A stretch of 64,000 bases of DNA from Nematostella vectensis (taxonomy: Eukaryota > Cnidaria > Anthozoa > Actiniaria > Edwardsiidae). Position numbers and translations under genes: made by a program. The stretch is taken from NCBI RefSeq assembly GCF_932526225.1, contig NC_064039.1:3919001-3983000 (forward strand). Reading direction: 5' to 3'. The notes beneath the pieces were generated by a model. That model was not told the DNA's origin. It saw only the letters and a list, made by a program, of their open reading frames with translations, and did not search any database. This document shows, one piece after another, positions 24,412-38,251 of this stretch (the stretch's first letter is position 1; each line of letters starts with the position of its first letter).

Positions 24412-25960
24412 ATGACATCATACCCTCACCCTATGACATCATACCCTCACCCTATGACATCATACCCTCACCCTATGACATCATACCCTCGCCCTATGAC
24501 ATCATACCCTCACCCTATGACATCATACCCTCACCCTATGACATCATACCCTCACCCTATAACATCATACCCTCAACCTATGACATCATACCCTCACCCT
24601 ATGACATCATACCCTCAACCTGACATCATACCCTCACCCTATGACATCATACCCTCACCCTATGACATCATACCCTCACCCTATAACATCATACCCTCAC
24701 CCTATGACATCATACCCTCACCCTATGACATCATACCCTCACCCTATGACATCATACCCTCAACCTATGACATCATACCCTCACCCTATGACATCATACC
24801 CTCACCCTATGACATCATACCCTCAACCTATGACATCATACCCTCAACCTATGACATCATACCCTCAACCTGACATCATACCCTCACCCTATGACATCAT
24901 ACCCTCACCTTATGACATCATACCCTCACCATATGACATCATACCATCACCCTATGACATCATACCCTCACCATATGACATCATACCCTCACCCTATGAC
25001 ATCATACCCTCAACCTGACATAATACCCTCACCCTATGACATCATACCCTCACCCTATGACATCATACCCTCACCCTATGACATCATACCCTCACCCTAT
25101 GACATCATACCCTCACCCTATGACATCATACCCTCACCCTATGACATCATACCCTCACCCTATAACATCATACCCTCAACCTATGACATCATACCCTCAC
25201 CCTATGACATCATACCCTCAACCTGACATCATACCCTCACCCTATGACATCATACCCTCACCCTATGACATCATACCCTCACCCTATAACATCATACCCT
25301 CACCCTATGACATCATACCCTCACCCTATGACATCATACCCTCACCCTATGACATCATACCCTCACCCTATGACATCATACCCTCACCCTATGACATCAT
25401 ACCCTCACCCTATGACATCATACCCTCACCCTATGACATCATACCCTCAACCTATGACATCATACCCTCAACCTATGACATCATACCCTCAACCTGACAT
25501 CATACCCTCACCCTATGACATCATACCCTCACCTTATGACATCATACCCTCACCATATGACATCATACCGTCACCCTATGACATCATACCCTCACCATAT
25601 GACATCATACCCTCACCCTATGACATCATACCCTCAACCTGACATAATACCCTCACCCTATGACATCATACCCTCACCCTATGACATCATACCCTCACCC
25701 TATGACATCATACCCTCACCCTATGACATCATACCCTCACCCTATGGCATCATACCCTCAACCTATGACATCATACCCTCACCCTATGACATCATACCAT
25801 CACCCTATGACATCATATCCTCTCCCTATGACATCATACCATCACCCTATGACATCATACCATCACCCTATGACATCATACCCTCACCCTATGACATCAT
25901 ACCCTCACCCTATGACATCATACCATCGCCCTATGACATCATACCCTCATGTATGTGTCA
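24412..25960. repeat. 21-bp satellite array of about 74 units with higher-order structure
   Basis: The unit is 21 bp with core CCCTATGACATCATACCCTC. Units lacking two bases (CAACCTGACATCATA) occur at about 24614, 24864, 25010, 25217, 25489 and 25634. Their spacing shows that a block of about 625 bp was duplicated. Each unit contains TGACATCA, one base from the CRE/AP-1-type palindrome TGACGTCA. The long reading frames across it (PSPYDII repeats) are a by-product of the 21-bp period. Confidence 0.95.
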
Positions 25961-26385
25961 CCCTATGATTTCTAAGCAAAATTTTCTTATCAGAGTTGCA
26001 GTTACGTAGAGCGAACAAACGTTGGTTGTATTGCTGATTCTCTGATTGATTAAAGTCTTACTGACTCTTTTCTCTCCATTTAGTATCTTTTCTACAAGAG
26101 ATAGATAGTTTAGATCGATAAATAGTCTAAAACACTGAATAATTGTGCGATTTGCATCGAGTAAAATATCAAAATTTAAAATAATAAAGAATATATATTA
26201 CAGATAGTAGAAACACTCACAAATATTATAATAATGGTTATAATAATATGAAAGACAACAAAAAAAACTTGTAACTACTCTGTGTCCCCCCTTTCCAATT
26301 TCTTATAAAAGAAAATTGCAAATAGTTAAAGTATCATTATCATTTAGTAAATATCGCTTGAAGTAATGTCATTGCTGATTGCTTA
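25961..26385. other. Short intergenic stretch, 3' flank of the NWD1-like gene
   Basis: AT-rich, with no gene seen. It should hold the 3' UTR of the minus-strand NWD1-like gene. Confidence 0.6.
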
Positions 26386-29300
26386 TTACAACATGCAACA
26401 AGTAGTGCAGCAACCGTGTTTTCTTTCGAACTGAATTTCACCTTCCCGTTTATTTTCATTTTCCAGCTGCTTAAAGACTTTTCTTTCGTCCTCCGTTGGC
26501 GTGCTTTCCTCCTCTTTCGCTAGTCCAGACACAACAGCCTGTCTTTCCTCCTTTTTTGGAACCAGTAGCTTCAGAATGGCTACCGTGCCAGACTTAGTCA
26601 TCACCAACAAAACATAGCCATCCTCATGCGGCATCACGTCGAAGTTTCTCACTTGTGACTGAAAGTCGAAAGAGTCTATGACATGCGCATTAGCTACATC
26701 CCAAACCTTGACGGTCCCATCACGTGAGCTCGACACTAGCATTTTGTGCGCCCGCAGTAACTCAATTCTCATGACCGCATGCGTGTGAGCATTTAAGTCC
26801 TTGACCAACTTCCCGGATGAGATATCAAACATGCGCAATTGCTGTTGATTTGTATGTGAGCCTACGATGAAACAGCAGTCGTCGTTAGTGATGGCGACGC
26901 ACATGACAGAGTCCTGGAACTTGACGGTGGACATACACTTGCCCGTTGCCACGTTCCACACCCTAGTGGTAAAGTCGTTGGATCCGGATACGATGGTCTT
27001 GTCGTTGGAGGTTACAGACAGGCATAGCACCTCATTTGTGTGCCCCTGCATTACTTGTTTGCACTCCCCTTTAGTCAAGTCCCATAACCGGATAGTGGAG
27101 TCCTTTGAGCCTACACAACAAAATACAAATACACATCAATCAATTAATGCATTGCTGATTTCATCTGACCTCGGTTTAACGCGCGCTTCGCAAAGAGTTG
27201 TGGGAAGACACGGGGATGGTGAAGGCCTGTTGTCTTTAGGGAAGAGTGAGCGGGGATGATTAAGAAAAAGGGAGATGTAAGCTGCTAACTCACGTGTGAA
27301 ATAAGCAAAAGCAAGCGGAAAAGGAAGGAACGAAATGAAACGGTTCATTTTCTTCCTTCTCCGTTTGCGTCTCTTTTCTGAATTTCCTCTTTGACTTTCA
27401 CAAGCGCGTAAGCCTTCACGTCTCCGCTCTCTTCGATTTGTAAATTACAGCAATTTATTTAGTTGCAAGATGCGCAACAAGCTGGAATCAACTAAGTCGG
27501 AAAATTTAGGCGTTAAAATAATTTATACCTGTATACGAGTGCGCGAGTAAGACGGGTAAAATCATTTATACGCGTGTGCAATAATTTTACACATGTTTTT
27601 CTTAATAAAGATTTTCTTTAAGACTCATTACATGTTACATGTTTTCCCTCGCTCAATTTTTTTCGGTGTGCCCTCTTTGATAACCATCTTAGAAATTTGT
27701 GACTAAATTTTTACAAACCTGAAACAAGATGGCGACAGTCGTTCATGATGAGAAGAGCGGTAACACCCTTATCATGACCGCGTAACACCATACCGTCACG
27801 GTCACGCAACACCGAATGCAGCCTGACAGTGCCATCAGCAGATCCTGATACAACCTGAGTCCCATCTTGCGTGACCTGTGCGCATGTCACGGCACCGTCG
27901 TGACGTGCAATGGTCACACATTCGCCTGTCACGCAATCCCATAGTTTCATTTCACCATCGGACGAGCCCGTTACCACCTTTGGCGAGGTTGCTACTCGTG
28001 TCACGCAAGACACCGAGGCTGGTTTGGTGATTATGCACTCTTGAGTGCGCATGTCCCAAATCTTAAGGTTGTCCTCATTAGCACCTGACACGCCCTTCCG
28101 TCCGAAATCCACCATCACGCACCGGGGCTGATCAAGGTGGTGCATGATATGGTCACTAGGAACACCGATGGCCTGCGCATGCGCATTGCCATGCGTGTAC
28201 CACATCTTCACATTCTTGTCATTCGACCCAGAGATGATGGTCTTCCCGTCTGTCGTCATGGCAACGCAGGAGATCCACGAGGAGTGACCAATCAGCGTTT
28301 GGGTGCATACCCATGACTCTGTGCGCCACACCTTCAACAAATCGTCTTTGGATGCCGACACGATCACGCTGTCGTCACGTGACACTGCAATTGCCCAAAT
28401 AAGGCTCGTATGTCCTTTTAAGGTGGCTTGACACTCAAGTCTGACGAGGTCCCAGACTTTTATGTTATTGTCCTTTGCACCGGATACTACACGCTTTCCA
28501 TCATGCATTGCAGCTAGGCATTTGATTAAACCTATAGAACAAAACACGGACACGAAATTTATTTTGATTTATTATGGAGACATTTATAACATAAGAATCA
28601 GCATTTCAGCGGTTTTCTCGCGTACTTCCTGTGGACAAAAAGTATTTTCTAGGATTCAGATAAAAGTATCTTTTGTATAATGTTATCGCTTTGAGACCAG
28701 TCAGCGCTTACGAGTGCTTACCTCCGTGTCCCTTTAGCGAGACACAGTCACGTGACACTAGGTCCCAGACCCTCAGCACCTTGTCCTCGGAGCCCGAAAC
28801 AATAGCTTGTCCATCATTAATGATCTGCAGACACAGGACAGGTTTCGAATGGCCCTGGAATACAGCGCAGGACTCCCCATTCTCCAAGTCCCACGCTCTC
28901 ACGGTAGAGTCGTCCGATCCTGAAATCACCCAGTCTTTGGCTGTTACGAGTATTGCATTGATAGCACCTGAAACAACAAAAAAACATTACAAACGAGAAA
29001 GGATTACAAGAAGCAATTGATATCGTTATCTCTTTCTACAATAAAGTGAGATACAATATAGCAACGAGCCTCAAGCCTCTTGGTATATCTTTTGATAGAA
29101 AACGAAAAAGAATGTATTAACATATATTAGAAGCACCCCTAACCCCCAAATCCTTTGAAATTAGTATTTTTCCAATCCCTTTGATTAGTAGCTATTGAAA
29201 TAGGGAAAGAAATTAGTACCAGCGTGGTATTATCCCTACAAATCCTTTTTTGGTTCCCTATGAGATGGCGATCTATCAATCTTTATTTGTAAACTGCTGT

Positions 29301-32300
29301 TTTTTTTCAACCCTTAGTCAATTCTTTATTTGGATATTGCATACCATATTTTGTCTTCCGCTCAAATCTTCTTTTATGGATTGACTTGTGAACGTCGAAA
29401 ATTTTCACATAAACGTGCAGGAATCCGTGTTTACTACAGCTATTGATTGATTGATAATTGGCGCGAATCAGCCTCACCTTCATGTCCTCTGAATTCCAAC
29501 AGCATTTTCCCGCTCTTCGCATTCCAAGAACGAGCCACGTGATCTGCGCAGCCTGTCACAACGCGATCTCCTTTTGACGTCACGGCAAGGCACGTGATTT
29601 TCACGTGGCTTTCAAAGCTTACAACCTTTTCGCCCGTATCTATGTCCCAGGCCCCAAAGCTGGAATCAGCAGCGGCCACGACAAACCGGTCATCGTTTGT
29701 GAGCACTAGGTGTGACTGACCTTTCCCGCCAATTTTGAGCGTGTGTATACAGTCGTGGTTCTCTGTGTTCCAGATGTTGATGAGAGAGTCGCCGCCTGAC
29801 GTGACAATAAACTTGTCGTCACGCGTGACAGTCACGCAATCCAGACGCTGGGTGTGACCATGGAGATTCGTGATTAGAGGGCCCCCTTCAACAAAAAACA
29901 ATATGTTAACAAAAAGGAGCACAGCTCTTTGGGTACGGGCATTTATTTTTCATATAGCTGCAGCCAAATTGTGCTGCGCGCAGGGAAACACAGCCTCTGT
30001 TCTTTTGCATTGGCTCTTGAGAAACGAGAGTAATTTGTTTTAAAACATCGAGCAGTGCTCTATAAGCAATGCAAACGAAAACAAAGGCTACGTTTCCCTC
30101 AACCGACTCGAGCTTACTAGGCAGTTTAAACACGAGGTTCCGCTATAAAAGGGAAAGCTCCTCTCACCCCCGGGCTCAAGAACAATCAGTTATTCATCAG
30201 TCGTCAATGAGTCAACATGTCAGAACAATCGCTCTGAGCGCTAAATTCAAATTTCATATTCTAAACCAAATCAAATATCATTCCTAGAGTTGTCCATCTA
30301 AAATGGTTCTATCGATAGTAAAATAATGCAAATACCAAGCTGTGTGCGCTCTAAAATACGAGCATTTTCATCACAGCGCGAGAATTGTGCCCATGAGCTG
30401 TGGGACAGGTCATGTATATGGAAGCCTACAGTCTCTGTTGACCTTTGTGTCTCGGCGTACAAAAGAACTTGCACAAAAGAAAACTCGCACGTGCGTGGCA
30501 GAATAAGTGTTCCCAGAAGACCAAAGCTAACAAATGCAGTCACAGCGTACTGAGCATGATGACATAGCTACATTACTATAGCAACACTCCTATCCCCAAG
30601 AGATGCAAGCGTAAAAAAGACCCCTATATTTTTCAGTCTACATCTCAGCGAGCTGTGCGTGGCGTAACCGACTAAGACAGGGCTCGGATCCTGGTTATTG
30701 CCTCTCCATTAATGCGCGGGTACCTTAGGTTCCTTTGTGTTGTACAGTTCGCTAGATAGCGGTGCTGGGGCCGAAATCTCCAGCTTAGTCGTAAAGCTTT
30801 ATGCTGCCATACGGTGTTTCAGCGCATGTCTGGAAGTATGGTCTATTTTTTCTCATTTTACTAGATCTGAGGTTCGATTTTTTTTGCAGTTTACTAGTTA
30901 CACTTCCATATTCCTTGCTCCCCTTGCTTCTCTTTGCTCACCCCAGTTTTCGGCCAAATCCATTTCCTTCTTATTCCGTTAGCTGCCATACGGTGTTTCT
31001 GCGCATGTCTGGAAGTATGGTCTAATTACATCTAGTTCGATACTCGGCAATGGCCTTTTTTTTCACTTAGGCTTATAGGCTTATATGGATTGGCTTAATT
31101 ATAGCTGTAGAGCTGTAGAGGTTGTAGAGGCTCTACAGGGAGAGTTACCCTATTCCGGCACGACCCAAATCCTGCATCATATGTTAAAAAACGTGGGCTT
31201 ACCGGGAGAAATCAAGCAAGCGTTCATGGGTGCAATAACAGGGATGTTGCGAGCATATATCCACCGGTAAGCCTGTTCCAGTAGGCTTGCAATGCGCGGG
31301 AACTTCCCCTTGAATGCCAAAAGACGGCCAATGAGCTGTGGCGCCAGGCTGTTAAGGTCGTGCTTGATGTTACTGCTTGATAAAATCAGCGTGTCTTGGA
31401 CGAGCCTGTTTAAGAATCAAACATTGATATAGACTCGTTCATTTTAAGGCTTTTGATACCTGCAAGGGCTGTTTTATTCTCTTATCCAAGCAGGGAAGAT
31501 AGAGTAATTTTAGCCATGTTAATAAAGAGAGGGAGAGGATTTAGCAAATCAATCACCACATACCATCTGCCCCATCCGGCCCTGAAAACTACTAAAATGG
31601 TATACGTGATGATTTACATTGGCGTTATCACAATTCCTCGATTAATCACATAGCTGTGTATATATACCCTATACCTATTTGGATATGTCTCACCTGATAT
31701 CTAGGTCTGGTTTAGCTTGCAACGCAGTATCGTAATCCGCAAGCACGGAATTAAGGGACTGTGCCTTGACCTTTGCCATGATCCATTCAAAGTTGAAGAG
31801 CACTTCTTGACTGAGCGCGTTAAACTGCTTCGAGTGAACGAGATGATAGGGTAACTCACTCACCTTGCGCAGATTAAAAATCTCCTTTGAAAACATCAAT
31901 GGCTGGGCGGACACCTTTAAGTTACAAATTGTAATCAAGTTCAAACGTTCAAAACAAACATGATCTTTTGCAGCACGTGACTAGAGTTTTTCCAAGACAG
32001 GCTGGCAGTAATAGCGTGCACTACACACGCGGAATAGAAATAATAAAGGCCACCAAATAGTCCATTGTGAGCGCTTGCGAGCATTCCTTTGTATTTATGC
32101 AAGGGTCTAGCCAGCATTCAAGCACGTTGCTGGAATTTGGAGACGGGATGCGCAGGTGCTGAAAACGTGCAATAAGGTCAGTCGAGTAGGAGGGTTGCGC
32201 GCGCCCTAATGTTCACCCTACTGCTACTCCCGTGGGGATGAATGCCAAAATGTAGTAGAATAGAAATGACAGCGGCATGACCAATTTTGTGAAAGACGCG

Positions 32301-35300
32301 TTGTCACGATTGCTGTAATCTTTTCACTCACTTCCCTTATTTATCCCAAAATGGGAGGCTCGTTTACTGACCGCCCTACATAAGGCTCCTAGAAATGGAC
32401 TTTCTTGATTGAATATACTCTCTGGATTGAATATCTCCTGATAGAACATGATACCTGTCTGTCCGCATCAGGAAGAGCTTTTTGTCGTCGGGTCAAGACG
32501 ATGTGCTTCTTGCGCCCTCCACCCCACGTCCCTGGAAATAAAAGTTATTTAAACATCATGACATTATTATTACATAAAACACGCATTGTATAAGATAATG
32601 ATCACAACGATTTTGACAGTACAAGCACGTAACGCAACCCATAAGACCTCCAGTCGACACATCACAGACACATACGACTTCCAGGCAACATAGCACATAA
32701 ACATACGACCTAGGCAAACAACCCAAAAAAAACACGACTTCCAGTCAACACAACTGGACATAAACGACCTACGCGCAACACACCACAGAAACATACAAAA
32801 CACAACAGGACAAATGCGACCTACAAAAGACCGTTGGTCGGCTTCTTAGAAATTGGATTTTGCTGTACAACTCAAAGGCACATATATATGATCTACATGC
32901 ACACAACACAGACACGAGCCATAAGCAACACAACCCAGAAACATACGAGCTATACGCAACACAACCCAGAAACATACGAGCTATACGCAACACAACCCAG
33001 AAACATACGAGCTATACGCGACACAACCCAGAAACATACGAGCTATACGCAACACAACCCAGAAATATACGAGCTACACGCAACACAACCCAGAAACATA
33101 CGAGCTATACGCAACGCAACCCAGAAACATACGAGATATACGCAACACAACCCAGAAACATACGAGCTATACGCAACACAACCCAGAAACATACGAGCTA
33201 TACGCAACACAACCCAGAAACATACGAGCTATACGCAACACAACCCAGAAACATACGAGCTATACGCAACACACCCAGAAACATACGACCTTCAGGTAAC
33301 AAAACCCAGAAACATACGAGATATACGCAACACAACCCAGAAACATACGAGCTATACGCAACACAACCCAGAAACATACGAGATATACGCAACACAACCC
33401 AGAAACATACGAGCTATACGCAACACAACCCAGAAACATACAAGATATACGCAACACAACCCAGAAACATACGAGCTATACGCAACACAACCCAGAAACA
33501 TACGAGCTACACCCCACACACACCAGAAACATACGAGATATACGCAACACAACCCAGAAACATACGAGCTATACGCAACACAACAGGACATTTACGAGCT
33601 ACACAAAACTGAACAGAACTCACCGAGAAAGAACTCAGCCATCAGCGCATGCGCATCCACCTTCACCCCATCCTTCAAGTACATTCTTTCACAGGCCTCC
33701 CAAAACTGCCTGTGGTACCACGCAACCACAGTTTTCCCGTCAGCCTGCCTCTCCACTAGGAACTCGTCAATATCACTCCTCACACGAGCCCACAGTAGGT
33801 TAGGTAAGCGAACTACCCCCTCTACGGGAGGGTCCCAGTACTGGTACACGTCATCGATGACGTCATCGTCTAAGGAGAGAATGTCTTCAAGTTCGTTCTC
33901 GGTAAGTCCGCTACGGGCTGCCGTTACGTACTGCAAAGCGCGGGAAAATAGCATCTTGCCGTGTTTGCGTTCCAACCGCTCGAACAGGAACCCAATAGCC
34001 TCAGGCACGTTTGCGCCTAGCGAAACACCGCTGACATCCGTATAGGAAGCCCATTCTGACGCCTCGGCGAAGATAAGTTTTAAAAACAGAGGTTGAGGGC
34101 ATTTGTCGAATGCGGCCATTACGAGCACACGTTGCTCGGGAGTTAGTGTGCGGTGTTTACTATCGAGCCATGCGTCTAGAATTTCGTGCCCAGTATCTCT
34201 GGAGAGGGTCGGGACCTCTATGTAACAGTTTGTGTCGGTCAAGCTTCGCTGTAGAGTTGGTAAAATTTCGTAATATCCTAACAGACAAAAAAGATGCGTT
34301 TTAATCAGACCATTCCATTTTAGGATTTGTTTTTATAACAACGTCTATGAACGGTCAACTGTAAAAAATCAATGTAAATTTATCACCAACATTTTCTCGG
34401 GACGGAAAAAGTAATTTTAAGATTCAATGTGTTTGTTATGTCCTGAATATAAGTTTTTTTTCTAAATAATAATCGGAAGAGCCCCAAACAACTCAAAGGC
34501 GGGAGAAATACTAAAATACCAAGAAGAAAATCACTCCTCCCCTTCTCGACGCTGAAACCATATTATGTTTTTTTACATACCAGGTAAAACCGATATAACG
34601 ATCTTGATATGATCCGATAGACTCTTTGGCAGCCAATTCATGAGGTGCGCGTTATAGCTCGGCGACAACTGGTCCACTGAGTCAAGCACGAGGACAAGTG
34701 GACGTTCAGCAGATACTGATAAAGTCGATAGTAACTCGTGAAAGTGTCGGACAAGTTCCGTATAATCCTCGGCGACATCCTCCTTCAACGACTCTAGCCC
34801 AAACACTTGGTGAATCTGTTCACAGACACTTTTGATCGTGAGAAGAGTATTAGAAGTGCCCGGAGACGTCCCGAGGAAGCGAAATATGCAGACCGCATTA
34901 TCCCCAAGCCACTCCTTCACACGAAATGCGATGACTGCCATAATGGATGTCTTTCCCGACCCAGAGGCGCCATAGACTACTAACGGCCGAGCGCTATCGT
35001 GGCAACAGAGGTAGTCCCTGGCACGCGATAGGATCTCCTGACGTCCTCTGAATGCACTGCACTTATCCCGGCAGAACCAGGCGTGATGCAGCACTTCTCT
35101 GTACAGAGGGTTTTCGTGGGACTTGCTCTTCATCGTCACTTCCAAGCTTCGGTCGATCAACCGTGTCAAATCACTCTCGAACCTGTTACAGAAGTTTTCC
35201 AGATATTCATGGTGCCGCCGGTCGGATGCGTTGATGCCACGCGAGTTCCATGGCACACTATACTGCACCACGTTCTCTGCCTTGAGTTTATCGAGAACCC

Positions 35301-38251
35301 GCTGGCGTTTGAGGCGAAACAAGTGCTCCTGAGCCTCAGCATCATGACCGCCGTCCGCGATGTCGGTGTACAGCGGTATCTTCTCGTCCTTTATGTTCAA
35401 GTTGATATCCTCGATCTCCCGGATGTAGCAGAGCGTTTGCGCCTCGGGATCTGCGCAGTTCAAAATCCCATGTTCGATCTCGTGCTCAGTAACTGGAAAA
35501 GGTTAGAAACTGGCAATCATACAGCTATTTAAATAAGGTTTGCACTCGAGAATCCATGTGTCGTTGCCCGCAGTGCTTCATGGGTAACGTCGTAGTCCGC
35601 AATGCTTCATGGGTAACGTAGGACTGACTGAGTTCTGGTCTCTGAAAGCCATGTGAAAGTTTATAGACACATACAAAAGAATGCTACAACTTTTTCTAAA
35701 CACGGATTTTTTTCATATAAACTTATTTTTTATTTCTTTGATACCCGTGAAGCAATGAATGGTACGACTTCTGGGTTCTCAGAGTGCAATTTGAAATAGG
35801 TTGCAAGCATCTGTACGATAAAAAGAGTCCGTAAATAAGGGGTCTTTCTGACATGATCCGCGGAGAGGGAGGAATGGAAGGACTTTCGGGGTGCTCCGTG
35901 ATCCTTGCACGTAACGAAGACTAGGGACTTCCCAAAGCGGTCGTTGTTAGCTCATGTCATACCTTTCGCGGCAGAAGATTTTTATCACATGACACAGCAC
36001 CGCTGATCACATGAGCTTTGACGTACCTGACTTGTAGTACTTATGGACCTGCTCCTCCGTTAGCTTGCCGCGCCTTCCGGCCACGTGCGCACTGATCCGC
36101 AGAACCCTCTGGAAGATCACAGAGATCTTCCACCACTCCTCCCTCTGTTGTGAATATTTGTCGTGCACCTCCTCGCGCATGTCGTTGTAATACGGCAATT
36201 TTGCGGTGACTGGCTGAAGCACGTACTCCGCTGGAAGCGCATTCTCGTCCTACAAGATAATATTGTCAATTATAGCAGAAACCCGGTAACTTTAACAGCT
36301 ACGATACATCCAATCCCTCAGTAATTCAAAATTAGTTTAATGTATCCAAGATTTCGTCTGTCATTTTTACCTAGATAACTCAAACTGAGTCTGGTCTCTC
36401 GGATTTTGACCTAAGTCATTTTTTAAGAGTTAACTGGACCTACTCAAAATCCGAATAACTAACTAGAACTTACCACTAGCTCCATCTATTAGAATCACAG
36501 TCATTAAGTAGCCTGGGCGGATTGTCAAACCAGCCTTTTTTGTCTACCCGTATGCATTAGACAACGAGCAAACAGAAATATAATAAAATTACAAAAACTC
36601 TAACCTTGAGAAACCATTCTAGAAGCAAATCCACCTCTTCTTTCTTCACGTTTTCAACTTCTCGCGCAATATCTACTAGTGACTCGAATTCCTCAGCATT
36701 GATCTTGTACGGAACGGGCCGGTAGCCGTACTTGTTACCCAGAAAACACTACGAGAAACAACAGCAACAAAAGTCATAATCATAGGGGGGAAGGGGGGGG
36801 GGGTGGGTTCAAGGGCGTGCTTCTAAGGTAGCGACGTTATTTAGAAAAAAAAAAACAGTTAAAATAGAAAAGGAGACTTATGATAGAGTAACTCCAGCTA
36901 CGGGCACAATACATTACTTAAATGTAAACACCATTGGTTGTGGATCTAAGACCAGTGGATTTAAGATTTCTCTAAGGGAAAAGGGGGCGCTGCACCCCTG
37001 GGCCCCACCCAAAACCCTTTTGATCAACCACTAGTCTCAGTCAATCTGTACGAGGGTGGCGCCTAGGCGAGTAAATACGGTTTCTTGTCAGTTCTACACA
37101 TATTCATAGATGCGCAGTTGATTGGCAGGTTTGGTACGGACCATTAGAAAAGTAAAGGGGTGGGGGTGGGTAAGGAACAAAAAAATTAATACACGATGAA
37201 AAGCCTGGGAAAAAATACACGCAGCCCAAACCAGACAGAAAAAAATGCATACAACAATGAAAAAAATCATGCACGTCTTAGAGACAAGAAAAAAAACATG
37301 CACGACTTAAACATCCCCACCCACCCCTCCCCACCCCACTTTTCCAATGGTCCGTTCACGTCTTACCACGTAGTTGGGGCCTTGGGTGAGCCTCTGGCAG
37401 TTCTTAATCTCTTGAATACATAGATCGCTTGTTTTGTGGTCAGCGGTTGCCTCATCTCTAACACCCCAGCGCATGTCAACTACTTGGAACTCCAGACTGT
37501 GCTGCTGACAGTATTTTCGCAGGCTCGGGTATACATCTCGCATAAGCAGATTTCTTTCCTCAAATGTATCTTAAAATGTAAATACGTTGATGCGATAGAT
37601 ATATTGTATTTGCAAGACTGTACAAGCCGCAGCACGGGCCATGAAGAAGAGGTCCCCTCCCCTTCCCCTCTCCCCTCACCACCACAACGGAATTCACATC
37701 GGCTTCACGACCCTGCGAGACGCTACGTGAAGTGTTGTATGAGCTCGGAGAGGGAGTATGAGAAAAACTTTCATATGTTTCAGAATAATGCTTACGCGAG
37801 ATACATTTTGTATATAGGGTAATCGGGGCACGAATCCCTTGGCCACGCTAAACGCCATAGAAATATTGTCATTGTGTTATTGCCGCAGTCGTAGTTTCTT
37901 TTTGCCCCAAGGAGTATTTTATCACCTTTGCGTGATTGTGAGACTAAAGAAGAAACGTGCTAGGCGTGTTGAAGGGATGAGGAGGGGGCTATGAGTATTA
38001 ATAGCGATATTTCTCTATTGATTTCCTACACCTCTCAAAATAAATCACTCGGGTGAGTTCATGGTTATGTTCTACCGCGTACGCCAACCTTGACTTGGGG
38101 ACCTTAAATTACGAGACAGTGCTCAATTAAGGAATACATGACTATTCTTACCAGTAAATGTAGAGCTAGTGAATATTCGAACGATATTGGATTCTTTGCT
38201 CGGCAAGTTTGTTATATCTCCAGTGAGTATTTGATAAAAGTCACCAGCCAT
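26386..38251 (-). CDS. NWD1: NACHT and WD40 repeat protein, NWD1-like
   Basis: Thirteen coding exons join in phase: 38152-38251, 37367-37569, 36605-36748, 36027-36249, 34581-35492, 33624-34277, 32455-32531, 31694-31914, 31203-31405, 29478-29885, 28722-28967, 27719-28531 and 26386-27110. They encode 1642 aa, against about 1560 in vertebrate NWD1. The N-terminus has the DUF4062-like block NIVRIFTSSTFTG then RDVYPSLRKYCQQHSLEFQ and DMRWGVRDEA. The NACHT ATPase follows with Walker A GASGSGKT (about 398-405) and Walker B LVLVLDSVDQL (about 488-498). From about residue 913 to 1570 come repeated WD40 blades with GH and WD dipeptides (GHTSLIWAIAVSRDD, GSEDKVLRVWDL). Such STAND proteins are nucleotide-switched cytosolic scaffolds. 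Unusual: the C-terminus KHGCCTTCCML could be lipidated. All motifs are intact. Confidence 0.9.
30553..31060 (+). repeat. Dispersed SINE-like repeat, copy 2, with partial internal duplication
   Basis: It matches 4922-5420, including TACAGTTCGCTAGATAGCGG and GCTGCCATACGGTGTTTC. A second partial copy of the segment from GCTGCCATACGGTGTTTC to GTTCGATACTCGGCAATGG follows at 30981-31060. It lies in the NWD1-like intron between the exons at 31203-31405 and 29478-29885. Confidence 0.7.
32930..33596. repeat. 31-bp minisatellite in an NWD1-like intron
   Basis: About 21 units of 31 bp with core CAGAAACATACGAGCTATAC then GCAACACAACC. It ends about 30 bp before the donor of exon 33624-34277. Degenerate related sequence continues down to about 32640. 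The open frames through it are by-products. Confidence 0.95.
35574..35619. repeat. Short direct repeat
   Basis: TGCTTCATGGGTAACGT occurs twice, at 35574-35590 and 35603-35619, with a 29-bp period. It lies in the intron upstream of the NACHT exon. The motif loosely resembles ZNF143/STAF-type sites, but no function is shown. Confidence 0.6.

Noticed and set aside
24342-26009. Several 100-165-codon frames of PSPYDII or MTSYPHP repeats
   Set aside because: Products of the 21-bp satellite; each ends where a two-base-short unit shifts the frame, which a selected protein would not tolerate.
31085-31192. An extra NWD1 exon after the BP-like AG at 31166
   Set aside because: The exon at 31203-31405 joins directly in phase with 29478-29885, and the stretch reaches a stop quickly.
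32930-33596. CRISPR-like array
   Set aside because: Units are directly abutting with no unique spacers, and the context is eukaryotic.
32834-34045. 403-codon plus-strand frame
   Set aside because: The first part is a 31-bp intronic minisatellite and the rest is the antisense of an NWD1-like exon with in-phase splice sites.
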